The position numbers were made by a program, and so were the translations under genes. A DNA stretch of 64,000 nt, taken from positions 124,001-188,000 of the forward strand of contig JANWXD010000001.1 of assembly GCA_025055455.1 (NCBI GenBank), read 5' to 3'. The notes under the pieces were generated by a model. The model was given only the letters and a program-made list of their open reading frames with translations, was not told the DNA's origin and did not search any database. The stretch comes from Bryobacteraceae bacterium. GTDB taxonomy: Bacteria; Acidobacteriota; Terriglobia; Bryobacterales; Bryobacteraceae. Positions 8,306 through 16,548 of this stretch are shown piece after piece (position 1 is the first letter of the stretch; each line of letters opens with the position of its first letter).

Positions 8306-9288
8306 AGCTTCAAGATGTCCTCCTGGTGGGGACGTTCCCAGACGCAGGCCGCGAATTCGCGGACGGTTTCAAAGCCGACGCGCTCATACAACGCCACAGC
8401 GGCTCGGTTGGCTGTGGTCACGCTGAGCGTGATCCGCTGGCAGCCGCGCGCCGCCAGAGCTCGGAGGGAACGGCGCAACAGCTCGTAGCCGACTCCGAGA
8501 CCCTGAAATCGGGGGTCCACGCAGATCTGCGTAATGTGTCCGGCCTCGGCGGAGAGCCGGCTGGCCAGGCAAAGGCCCGCCAGCTGGCCGTTGGAGGCGA
8601 CCGCCACGAAGGAGGCGCCGGGAAGGAACACGCCGCATCCCGGGTATTGAACGACGTTGAACAGGAAGCGCCGGGCGCCCGCGAGGGATCGATACTGGTC
8701 ATTGACGCGGCTGTCAATATGGCCCTGGTAAGCGGCTGTAATCAGGCGCGCGGCGGCCTCTGTGTACTGTTCGTCCCAGGGCAGCAGGTCAAAGCCCCGG
8801 AGAATAGCGGGCGGCAGCCTCACGGCGCAAAGTGCGTCCAAAGCCAGGAACCGCCGTGGGTAACGCGTCACCCAATAGGGCAAAGGGAGAGGGCGATCCA
8901 ACGGCCGACTCAGCAGCAGAAGCTGCGATTCGATGCGGCGCACGCACGGATTGGCAAAGAGGCTTTCCACCGCCGCCGTGAGCAGCAGGTTTTCGTTGTC
9001 CACGCTGCGGCGCTCCCGGAGCAGGTAGAGATCGCCGATCACGGCTTTGCGCGCTTCCGAGACCACGTAGGTATAGCCGGACACTGCGCCAGCGAGCCGG
9101 AGAGCGTAGCCGGCGAGCGCCTGAGAGGCGACGAAGCGCAACACCAAGTCGGCCGAGGGCCGAAAGTCCCAATTCAGGCTCTCGCGCCACTCGGCGACTT
9201 CTTGCTCCAGAACCGGCGCCAACTCCGCGGCAGCCACGGAGCGCAATTCCACCACTTCCCAGGCGGAGACGTTGGGCGCTGCCGCCAT
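8302..9288 (-). CDS. GNAT-family N-acetyltransferase, probably tandem GNAT
   Basis: A 328-residue cytoplasmic protein. The C-terminal third holds a clear GNAT core: HITQICVDPRFQGLGVGYELL (acetyl-CoA binding motif A, Q-x-x-G-x-G) and TLSVTTANRAAVALYERVGF. The N-terminal half (AGYALRLAGAVSGYTYVV, then VIGDLYLLRER) looks like a second, divergent GNAT fold, as in mycothiol-synthase-type tandem proteins. Substrate unknown. The ATG at 9288 is supported by TATAAT ending 6 nt upstream and no Shine-Dalgarno, so the mRNA is probably leaderless. The stop overlaps the GH20-like start by 4 nt (ATGA), suggesting one transcript. Confidence 0.8.
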   Translation of the reverse strand: MAAAPNVSAWEVVELRSVAAAELAPVLEQEVAEWRESLNWDFRPSADLVLRFVASQALAGYALRLAGAVSGYTYVVSEARKAVIGDLYLLRERRSVDNENLLLTAAVESLFANPCVRRIESQLLLLSRPLDRPLPLPYWVTRYPRRFLALDALCAVRLPPAILRGFDLLPWDEQYTEAAARLITAAYQGHIDSRVNDQYRSLAGARRFLFNVVQYPGCGVFLPGASFVAVASNGQLAGLCLASRLSAEAGHITQICVDPRFQGLGVGYELLRRSLRALAARGCQRITLSVTTANRAAVALYERVGFETVREFAACVWERPHQEDILKL

Positions 9289-9294
9289 AGGGCA

Positions 9295-9300
9295 ATTATA
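9295..9300 (-). promoter_or_regulatory. -10 box of the GNAT/GH20 operon (leaderless-type)
   Basis: Perfect TATAAT on the minus strand, followed by tgccct and the ATG at 9288. No -35 consensus at the normal spacing. The remaining gap, 9301-9532, shows no gene or RNA that I recognise. Confidence 0.6.
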
Positions 9301-9532
9301 CGGCCCGACGGCGCTCCAGCCTCACGGATTCGGCACACGGGAGGCGGCGCATCGCCAGTAGAGTGGGGGACCGTGGTGTGGAAAGGGGAAGAGTGGGGAT
9401 TTGCGAGGTGTGTTTCCCTGCGGCGGGACCATGCGCCGTCTCCCTGCTTCGTGCCGAGACTTCCTTTAATGACACTGTGGCGAGAAACGTTTCACTGGGC
9501 GGGCGGACTGGGTGACGGCTTGCGCCGAATTT

Positions 9533-10825
9533 CTACGGCCGGCGGTCGTTGCGGTAGATCACGCCCTCCTTCATGACGAAGAAAACTTTTTCCGTCACGC
9601 GGATGTCCTGGGTGGGATCGCCGGGCACGGCCACGATGTCGGCAAGCTTGCCGGCCTCGAGGGTGCCCAGGCGGTCGGCCAGGCCGAAGAGCTCCGCGTT
9701 GACGCTCGTAGCCGCCCTGAGGGCGTCCAGCGGCGCCATGCCGCGAGCGACCAGCTGGGCGAATTCCTCGGCGTTGCGGCCGTGGGGATAGACGCTCGAG
9801 TCGGTCCCGAAAGCGATCCGAACGCCCATGCGGATCGCCTTGCGCACCGTGGCATCGATGGCGTCCAGGGCGCGCCGGGCCTTGCGCTCCTGGCGCGGAT
9901 CGAGGCGCGCGCCGCGCTCGAGTCGCTCGCGCAGCCCCTGAGCCGCCATCAGCGTGGGCACGTAGAAGGTACCCCGTTGCCGCATGAGCCGCAGCGCCTC
10001 GTCATCCAAGAAGGAGCCGTGTTCGATGGAGTCGATCCCTGCGCGCACGGCGCGCTTGGCCCCTTCGGCGCCGTGGGCGTGGGCCGCTGCTTTCCGCCCC
10101 ATGGCGTGGGCTTGATCCACCAGGGCGTCCAGTTCGGCTTGCGTGAGCTGGGGCGAATCGACATCGTCGTTCAAGGAGAGAACGCCGCCCGTGGCGCAGG
10201 TCTTGACGACGTCGGCGCCGTGCTTGACCACCCAGCGCACAGCGGCGCGTACCGCGTCCGGACCGTTGACGACGGTAAACTGTTCCGCGCCGGGCGCCAG
10301 CAGGCCGAAGCGCACCGCGTTGGTGGGGTCGCAATGGCCGCCCGTCGAGCCGATGCCGCGCACCGCAGCTAAGATCCGCGGTCCCGGAATCCAGCCCCGG
10401 CTGACGGCGTTGCGCAACGCGACGTCAATGAAGTCGGTCGAACCCAGATCCCGGACGGTGGTGAAGCCGGCCATCAGCGTCTTGCGCGCATACACGGAGG
10501 CGATCAGGGCTTGCTCGGCGGGCGCACGCTCCATACGCTCCAGGCGGTCGCGGAGCGCGTCATCGGATCCCTCCCCGCTCAAATGCGTGTGCGCGTCCAT
10601 GAAACCCGGAAGCAACGTGGCGTCCCCCAGCTCGTGAACGGTCGCACCAGGCGGGATCGTGACCTTCGGTCCCACAGCTTCGATCCGTGACCCGGTCACG
10701 ATCACGACACCGGGCTGCACCAAAGCGGCGGACTTGCCGTCGTAAAGGCGGGCGGCTTTCAACACCACGGTTTGGGACGCCAGCGGGGCGGCGGACAGTG
10801 CCGCCAGAAGGACCAGAGAACGCAT
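9533..10825 (-). CDS. Secreted amidohydrolase (imidazolonepropionase/prolidase-like, metal-dependent)
   Basis: A 430-residue protein with a signal peptide (LVLLAALSAAPLAS). Amidohydrolase-superfamily metal ligands are present in order: DAHTHL after LLPGFM (H-x-H), a VVKTCATGG lysine region, KAAAHAHG, SIEHGSF and FGTDSSVYPHG (the last aspartate). The end, LADIVAVPGDPTQDIRVTEKVFFVMKEGVIYR, is the usual small beta-sandwich closure. Family members cleave amide or peptide-like bonds (carnosinase, Xaa-Pro or Xaa-Arg hydrolases), so a dipeptide or cyclic amide substrate is likely but unknown. It follows the UroD-like gene by 12 nt and is probably co-transcribed. Confidence 0.85.
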   Translation of the reverse strand: MRSLVLLAALSAAPLASQTVVLKAARLYDGKSAALVQPGVVIVTGSRIEAVGPKVTIPPGATVHELGDATLLPGFMDAHTHLSGEGSDDALRDRLERMERAPAEQALIASVYARKTLMAGFTTVRDLGSTDFIDVALRNAVSRGWIPGPRILAAVRGIGSTGGHCDPTNAVRFGLLAPGAEQFTVVNGPDAVRAAVRWVVKHGADVVKTCATGGVLSLNDDVDSPQLTQAELDALVDQAHAMGRKAAAHAHGAEGAKRAVRAGIDSIEHGSFLDDEALRLMRQRGTFYVPTLMAAQGLRERLERGARLDPRQERKARRALDAIDATVRKAIRMGVRIAFGTDSSVYPHGRNAEEFAQLVARGMAPLDALRAATSVNAELFGLADRLGTLEAGKLADIVAVPGDPTQDIRVTEKVFFVMKEGVIYRNDRRP

Positions 10826-10837
10826 CGGGTATCCAGA

Positions 10838-11779
10838 TTAGCCCAGGACACGGACGAGGCGCATCAGTTCCTCGTCGGTCGTGTCGTTTGGCACGGAGCA
10901 ACCCGGCGCCAGAATGAAGCGGGCGCCAGCGGCTTGTTGCGCGGCGCGCCACTGTCGGCGCAACTCCTCCTCACTCAGTTTGCGAAAGTTGGTTTCGTCC
11001 AGTCCGCCCATGATGACGCCCGCGTAGTGCCGCCGCACCTCGGCGATCGGGACGCCGGTGGCGTGGAGCGAATAATGAAGCACGGCCGCCGGCCAGCCCG
11101 AGTAGAACCGCTTCAAGAACACGCGGCTGCCGTGCAGGTGCAAGATGTTCAAGGGCGCATCTTTGACCGCTTCGAGGACCATCTTGTCGAAAGGTTCGCT
11201 GAAGCGCGCGTAGTCGGCTTCAGTGAGAACGGAGGCGTCGGCGTTGGCGATGGCCAGAAAGATGCCTGCGGCGCCGGCGCTCCGGGCGCGCTGGGCGTGT
11301 CGCGCCTCCGATCGCGCGATGGCTTCCAGGGCATCGAGCAGCGCCTGCGGCTTTTCGTCTTTCAGCCGGAGAACCTCTTCTTTGGAGGAAAGTTTCTCGG
11401 CCACGTTCCAGGGATTGAAGATGGTTTCCACGAAGTAGGCGGAGCCGGAAAGGCCGTCACGGATCAGCTCGAGCGCGCGGATCTGCTCCGGGAACGGGTT
11501 GTCCTCCGGGCGCAAGCGATACCAAGGCTGGGCGCGTTTGGGGAAGGGATAGTCCGACATGACCTTTACCAGGTCGGTGCCGAACTTGCGGTGGAAGTCC
11601 AGCGTGGCCCGCGCGTGGCGCTCGCCAGGAAATTTCTCCAGGCCGAAGTGATACCAGAAGCTGAATGGGGGCCGGTCCACGTCCTGGCCGTTCAGGGCGC
11701 GATCCACACGTTGTTTGTGGGTGAGCTTTGCACCAAAGGCCAGTGCAGGGACACCCAGCAGCAGTTGACGACGCGTCAT
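10838..11779 (-). CDS. Uroporphyrinogen decarboxylase-family protein with an export signal
   Basis: A 313-residue protein whose domain resembles UroD/MtaA-type proteins: THKQRVDRALNGQDVDRPPFSFWYHFG (typical RxxxALxGxxxDRxPv opening), then DLVKVMSDYPFP and a GAAGIFLAIANADASVLT region. UroD proper decarboxylates uroporphyrinogen in the cytosol, but relatives are corrinoid methyltransferases or have unknown roles. This one is unlikely to make heme because it begins MTRRQLLLGVPALAFGA, a twin-arginine-like export signal. The ATG at 11779 (not 11827) is supported by TATCCT 6 nt upstream. First gene of a pair with the secreted amidohydrolase, and divergent from a TonB-dependent receptor. Confidence 0.75.
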   Translation of the reverse strand: MTRRQLLLGVPALAFGAKLTHKQRVDRALNGQDVDRPPFSFWYHFGLEKFPGERHARATLDFHRKFGTDLVKVMSDYPFPKRAQPWYRLRPEDNPFPEQIRALELIRDGLSGSAYFVETIFNPWNVAEKLSSKEEVLRLKDEKPQALLDALEAIARSEARHAQRARSAGAAGIFLAIANADASVLTEADYARFSEPFDKMVLEAVKDAPLNILHLHGSRVFLKRFYSGWPAAVLHYSLHATGVPIAEVRRHYAGVIMGGLDETNFRKLSEEELRRQWRAAQQAAGARFILAPGCSVPNDTTDEELMRLVRVLG

Positions 11780-11785
11780 GACGGT

Positions 11786-11791
11786 AGGATA
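11786..11791 (-). promoter_or_regulatory. -10 box of the UroD-like gene (leaderless-type)
   Basis: TATCCT on the minus strand, then 6 nt (accgtc) and the ATG at 11779. No ribosome binding site. Confidence 0.45.
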
Positions 11792-11943
11792 GCGCGGCGC
11801 GGCGGCCGAGGATTGTTTCGGGCACATCGTTACGCCAAAGCTCGCGGTTGTGCGGAAATCTCACACCCATTTACAGGCAGTCGCGCCAACGTGTTGACCC
11901 AGCGAACCAGGCGGGTGGTCGGGCAGGTGCATGGAGCCAAGCG

Positions 11944-14463
11944 ATGCACCTCGCCACGGCGACCGGGCTGGCTTGGCTGCTGCTGTCGAACGAGCGGATC
12001 GCGGCCGAGCAGGCGATTCAGGGCTGGGTCGAGGATGCTACCGGTGCGTCGGTGCCCGGCGCGATCGTGCGAGTAAGCTGCGAGGGCCGCACCGAGGCGC
12101 AAACCCGGACCGATAGCGAGGGCCGCTTTCAACTGCCGCACCCCGGCCGCCGCGGCTGCGAGCTCGAGATTACACACGAGCACTTCCGGCCCGTTTCGCT
12201 CGCCGTGTCACGGCCTTCGGCCGCGCTGCGGATCCGGCTTGAGATCGCCCCGGTGCGGCTGGAGATGACGGTGAGGGGCCAAGCGGCGGAGCTCGACACC
12301 GACCCGTCAGCCAATCAAAACCGGATCGCGCTCGACCGCGATCTGTTGGCGAGCCTGCCGGCGCTCGACCGGGACCCGGTGGCTGCGGCGGCACGCTACC
12401 TCGACCCCGCGCTGGCCGGCGGAGCCACGCTGGTCGTAGACGGGCTGGAGACGCGGCGACTGGGAGTGACGCCGTCCGCTATCCAGGAGGTCCGCATCAA
12501 CCGCAATCCGTATTCGGCGGAGTTCGGCACCCCCGGTCCCGGACGGATCGAGGTGACGACCAACCAAGGCTCGTCCGACCTGCGCGGCTCGCTCACCTTC
12601 GTGTTTCGGGACCACCGGTTAAACGCCCGCAACGCCTTTGCGGCTGAGCGGCCGCCTGAGCAGCGGCGCATCGTGGAAGGCCATGTAACGGGTCCGCTGA
12701 CCCGGGATGGAAAGACGGCATTCCTCGTGAGCGGGGAGCGCGCCGAGCAGGACGAGTGGTCCACGGTGTTCGCGCGCACCGCCGAAGGGCTGGTGAATCA
12801 ACCGGCAGCCCATCCGGAGCGCGAAAGTGAATTCTCCTTCACGGTGCGCCGCGAGCTGGCGGGCGGCGGGGCCATGGGGATCCACTACGATGTGGATCGC
12901 GAAACGGCGGAGGGCGGCGTAGGCGGTTTCGCGCTCCCGGAGGCCGGCTATCGCGATACCGAGCGGGAGCAGGGTCTGCGCTTCGCGTGGCGGGCCGTGG
13001 CCGGCGCCAATGCGTTGCACGAATTCAACGCGCGCTGGGAGTCGGAGGAGAGGGCACGCCGCAGCCGGCTCGCGGGCGCGCCGAAGCGGGTGGTGCTGGA
13101 CGCGTTCACGGCGGGCGGCGCCCAGGACGATTACTCCGAGGAACAGCAGCGGCTGGAATTGGGCTATGTGTTGTCGGCGCTCGGAGGCAGACATTCGATC
13201 CGCACCGGACTTCAGTTCCCGGACTTGGCGCGCTGGAAGGCAGAGGATCGGCGGCTGCGCGAGGGTGTGTTCGTGTTCTCCTCGCTCGAGGAGTTCCGCC
13301 GGGGCCGTGCTCTGTACTTCCAACGGCGCGAGGGAGACGGACGCGCTCGCTTTTGGACCGCGACCGTGGTGGGCTTCGTGCAGGACGACCTTCGAGTGGG
13401 GCGGGACGTCGCCGTGGCTGCGGGGTTGCGCTGGGAAGCTCACCATCAGCCGGGCCGTTATCTGAACCTAGGGCCGCGGCTGGCCGTCGCCTGGGCACCC
13501 CGCCGACGGCTGGTGCTGCGGGCCGGGTCGGGACTCTACTTTGCGCGCGTGCCCGCAGGCTTGGTGCGGGATTCACGGCTGCTCGACGCTTCGCGAATCC
13601 GAGAGATTCTGATGCTGGAGACCGCTTACCCGGAGCCGGCGGGCATTGCCGAGCGCTTGGCCGGCAATCGGCTGCGGCTCGAGCGAGGCCTCCGGCCGCC
13701 GCGATTGTTGCATTCCAGCGCGGGCCTGGAAGCGGAACTCAAGCCGAAGACGGCGCTGACGCTCCATTATTCGGGCGTTCGCGGTTGGGGCCTGTTGCGC
13801 TCACGCGACTTGAACGCGCCGCTTCCGCCATCCTGGGCACGTCCCGATCCCGAGACGGGCGTCTTGCAGCAGATCGAAGGGTCGGCCGCATTGCAGTCGC
13901 ACACGCTGGAAGCCGGGCTGCGCGGGGAACCGGTACCGTGGTTCACAGGTGCGGTCACCTACCAGTGCGGCGGGGCGGAGGATGATACCGACGGTCCGGA
14001 ATCGTTCCCAGCGGACAGTGGGGATCTGCGGGGCGAATGGGGTCCCGCGAGCTTTGATCGTAGGCACCGTTTCCGGGCCTATGGCCGCTTCCGCGCAGGG
14101 CGATGGTTTCAGCTCGGCCTGATCGCAGAGGCCGAATCCGGACGGCCTTACACGTTGACGACCGGCCGAGACGACAATCGTGACGGCAGGGCGCTGGATC
14201 GGCCCCCGGGCGCAAGACGGAACGGACTCCGCGGCCCGGGCAGAGTCACGCTGGACGTGCGGTGGTCGCGCGAGTTCTCGCTGCGGCGAACGAAAGGAGC
14301 AGAGGAACCGCCCTCCATCGAACTGGTCGTGGATGCCTTCAACGTGATGAACCAAGTGAACCCGACGCGTGTGGTAGGCAACCTGAGTTCACCGTTTTTC
14401 GGCCGGCCCGTGGCGGCCGAGGCGTCGAGGAGGCTTCAGCTTTCGCTCGAAATCAAATTCTGA
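11944..14463 (+). CDS. Oar-like TonB-dependent receptor with carboxypeptidase-regulatory domain
   Basis: An 839-residue protein. I use the ATG at 11944 because GGAG lies 7 nt upstream and it gives a hydrophobic export segment (TGLAWLLL). After it comes a carboxypeptidase-regulatory-like beta-sandwich (AIQGWVEDATGASVPGAIV, then SEGRFQLP), a plug-like region (VDGLETRRLGVTPSAIQEVRI, then YSAEFGTPGPGRIEVTTNQG) and a long beta-barrel ending LQLSLEIKF with C-terminal Phe. This order is that of Oar-like receptors, which are very abundant in Bryobacterales. It would sit in the outer membrane and import an unknown ligand using TonB energy. It is divergent from the UroD-like/amidohydrolase pair, a possible uptake/degradation locus, and 19 nt upstream of the secreted protein gene at 14483. 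Confidence 0.87.
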   Translation: MHLATATGLAWLLLSNERIAAEQAIQGWVEDATGASVPGAIVRVSCEGRTEAQTRTDSEGRFQLPHPGRRGCELEITHEHFRPVSLAVSRPSAALRIRLEIAPVRLEMTVRGQAAELDTDPSANQNRIALDRDLLASLPALDRDPVAAAARYLDPALAGGATLVVDGLETRRLGVTPSAIQEVRINRNPYSAEFGTPGPGRIEVTTNQGSSDLRGSLTFVFRDHRLNARNAFAAERPPEQRRIVEGHVTGPLTRDGKTAFLVSGERAEQDEWSTVFARTAEGLVNQPAAHPERESEFSFTVRRELAGGGAMGIHYDVDRETAEGGVGGFALPEAGYRDTEREQGLRFAWRAVAGANALHEFNARWESEERARRSRLAGAPKRVVLDAFTAGGAQDDYSEEQQRLELGYVLSALGGRHSIRTGLQFPDLARWKAEDRRLREGVFVFSSLEEFRRGRALYFQRREGDGRARFWTATVVGFVQDDLRVGRDVAVAAGLRWEAHHQPGRYLNLGPRLAVAWAPRRRLVLRAGSGLYFARVPAGLVRDSRLLDASRIREILMLETAYPEPAGIAERLAGNRLRLERGLRPPRLLHSSAGLEAELKPKTALTLHYSGVRGWGLLRSRDLNAPLPPSWARPDPETGVLQQIEGSAALQSHTLEAGLRGEPVPWFTGAVTYQCGGAEDDTDGPESFPADSGDLRGEWGPASFDRRHRFRAYGRFRAGRWFQLGLIAEAESGRPYTLTTGRDDNRDGRALDRPPGARRNGLRGPGRVTLDVRWSREFSLRRTKGAEEPPSIELVVDAFNVMNQVNPTRVVGNLSSPFFGRPVAAEASRRLQLSLEIKF

Positions 14464-14482
14464 TATGCCATGAGAGGAGAGG

Positions 14483-15082
14483 GTGAAAAGGGCTTGGGTC
14501 GGCGGCGTTGCAGCCTGTCTGCTGGCGGTGAGCTGCGCCGGGGTGGCGGCGCAGCAGGAACGCAAACGCGAACGCAGGCAGGAGGAACGGCTGGAGGAGC
14601 TTGCACGGAAGCTGGCGCGGCGGCAGGCGCAGGCGGGCGCCACCCCGGAACATAGGTTTCTGCACGCGCGCGCCGCGGCCATTCTCGAGCGCGCGCGCCA
14701 GACCCGAGACGACGCTTACGTTTTCGACCGGCTCGTGCGGGCGGCGGACGATCTGCTCGAGGCGAGCGAGGAGCTTTTCGAGGCCCGCCAGCCGGAACCG
14801 CCGCCCACGGAGGCCGAGCAGCGCGAAACGGCGCTCGATTTGCAGCGCTGCTACTTCCGCGTGCGCCAGGCGGATTACTTTGCGGAGATGAGCCGGGAAC
14901 CGGAGGCGGGACTGTACGTCCAGCACGCCCGCAGCCTTTACCAGCAAGCTCGGAGCGCCTACGACGGGCGGCAGTATCGGAGGGCGGGCAAGCTGGGGGA
15001 AGCGGCTGAAGAGATCGTGAGCGCGCTCGAGAAGCTGGCGCAGGCGGCCGTTCGGATCCCGGAGCCGCCGAAGCTGGAGTAA
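14483..15082 (+). CDS. Secreted helical protein of unknown function, coupled to a two-component system
   Basis: A 199-residue protein starting at GTG 14483 with a strong AGAGGAGA ribosome binding site. Residues 1-23 form a signal peptide with a possible lipobox-like LLAVSC; the cysteine at about 18 could be lipidated. The rest is highly charged and almost certainly alpha-helical: an Arg/Glu-rich coiled-coil-like stretch (ERKRERRQEERLEELARKLA) followed by helices that resemble a TPR-like hairpin (YFAEMSREPEAGLYVQHARSLYQQARSAYDG). I do not recognise the family. Its TAA overlaps the ATG of the histidine kinase gene (TAATG), so the two are translationally coupled. That suggests a periplasmic partner or signal input of the kinase, which is inference only. 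Confidence 0.8.
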   Translation: MKRAWVGGVAACLLAVSCAGVAAQQERKRERRQEERLEELARKLARRQAQAGATPEHRFLHARAAAILERARQTRDDAYVFDRLVRAADDLLEASEELFEARQPEPPPTEAEQRETALDLQRCYFRVRQADYFAEMSREPEAGLYVQHARSLYQQARSAYDGRQYRRAGKLGEAAEEIVSALEKLAQAAVRIPEPPKLE

Positions 15083-16548
15083 TGGCTGTGCCGTGGCCGG
15101 TCCCGGCGAGTTTTCGTGCTCAGATTTCGATCATCACGGCGGCCTCGGGAGCGACGCTAGCTCTGGCGTTCCTGTTGGTGCAGGATGTGATCCGGGGCAC
15201 GCAGGACACGCTCGTCGAGGAAGCGCGCCTACAGACCGGCGCGGCCTGTCGCGAGTTGAGCGAGCAGTTCCGCGACCGTCTCGCCTACGGCGGCGAGGCG
15301 CTGGCTGAACTGCCGTTCGAGGCGCAGGATCTGTCGCTGCGCGGCTTGGCGTCGGCGGTGCTTCGTTCCTACGAAGGGATGCAAGGCGGATTCCATGTAC
15401 CGCCGGGAAAGATTGCGGGCTATGCCTTCCCCACGGCCGCGCGCCCTCGGCAACTGGCGGATCCGGAGAAGGCGCTGGTCGAGGCCGCCGTACGGCGCGC
15501 CCGGGACCGGAAGATTCCGGCGGCCGAGACGGCTTCCTGGAACGGAGACCTGGCCGTAGTCACCGCCGCACCGGTCGAAAACGGCCAGGCGGTAGCGTGG
15601 GCACTCAAACGGTTCTCCTGGGTGCGGGAAGCAACGCCCGGACGGCGCGCCTGGTGGATCGGAGCGCTGGCGCTGTCAGCGACCTTGGGAATCGCCGGCA
15701 CGTTGTCGGTGTGGCTGTTTCTGCGCTCCGGAGTACAAACCATCCGCGCCGGTCTGCGGCGGCTCGAGCTGGACTTTGCACACCGGCTGCCGGCCATCCC
15801 CGGGGAGCTCGGTGAGATTGCGCAGGCGGTCAATCAAATGGCCGAGCGCCGTGCGGCGCTCGAAGCGGAAGTGCGGCGCCAGGACCGGCTGGCGGTTCTG
15901 GGTCGGCTGGTGGCTGCCGTGGCGCATGAGATTCGCAACCCTCTCAACTCCCTTCGGCTCACCCTGGAGCTGTTGCGGCGCCGCATGGACAAAGGCGCAG
16001 CCCGGCCCGAGGAGATGGACGCGGCCGTGGCTCAGGTGGACCGCCTGGACGCGATCCTGACGCGCTTGCTGACCTTCGGGCGGGCAGCACCCGCCGAGCG
16101 GCGCCGCCAACCTGTCAAGCCGGTGGTCGAGGAAGCGGTGCGTCTAGCGGCGGAGCCGGCGCGGACCAGAGGCGTGGAAGTCCGGCTGGAGACGGCGCCG
16201 GCGGATCTTACGGCGGAACTCGACGCGGCGCAGATCCAGCAGGTCCTGCTGAACCTGCTGTTGAACGCGGTGGAAGCGTCGCCGCCGGGGCAGACCGTAG
16301 AGGTGCGGTGCCAGGCGCATGACGGGGCGGTGGTGATCTTGGTGACCGATCATGGCCCCGGGATTCCGGAGTCGGCGCAGCCGTACGTCTTCGACGCTTT
16401 TTTCACGACCAAGCCGGACGGAACGGGGCTGGGCCTTGCGGTATCGCGGGAGATTGTGAGCCATCACGGAGGCTCGCTGGATTTCGTCACGGGCCCGGAG
16501 GGAACGACGTTCCGCCTGCGCCTTCCCCAACAGGAGCACGCCGCATGA
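15082..16548 (+). CDS. Sensor histidine kinase, NtrB/ZraS type
   Basis: A 488-residue membrane kinase. Two transmembrane segments (about residues 13-33, and AWWIGALALSATLGIAGTLSVWLFL near 193-217) flank a roughly 150-residue periplasmic sensor domain. A HAMP-like linker follows, then the HisKA box with AVAHEIRNPLNSLRL (phospho-His near 281). The ATPase domain has N box NLLLNAVEAS, G1 DHGPGIP, F box FDAFFTTK and G2 GTGLGLAVSREIV. It would autophosphorylate and pass phosphate to the downstream NtrC-type regulator, whose start overlaps its stop (ATGA). The sensed signal is unknown; the coupled secreted protein upstream is a candidate input. Confidence 0.92.
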   Translation: MAVPWPVPASFRAQISIITAASGATLALAFLLVQDVIRGTQDTLVEEARLQTGAACRELSEQFRDRLAYGGEALAELPFEAQDLSLRGLASAVLRSYEGMQGGFHVPPGKIAGYAFPTAARPRQLADPEKALVEAAVRRARDRKIPAAETASWNGDLAVVTAAPVENGQAVAWALKRFSWVREATPGRRAWWIGALALSATLGIAGTLSVWLFLRSGVQTIRAGLRRLELDFAHRLPAIPGELGEIAQAVNQMAERRAALEAEVRRQDRLAVLGRLVAAVAHEIRNPLNSLRLTLELLRRRMDKGAARPEEMDAAVAQVDRLDAILTRLLTFGRAAPAERRRQPVKPVVEEAVRLAAEPARTRGVEVRLETAPADLTAELDAAQIQQVLLNLLLNAVEASPPGQTVEVRCQAHDGAVVILVTDHGPGIPESAQPYVFDAFFTTKPDGTGLGLAVSREIVSHHGGSLDFVTGPEGTTFRLRLPQQEHAA

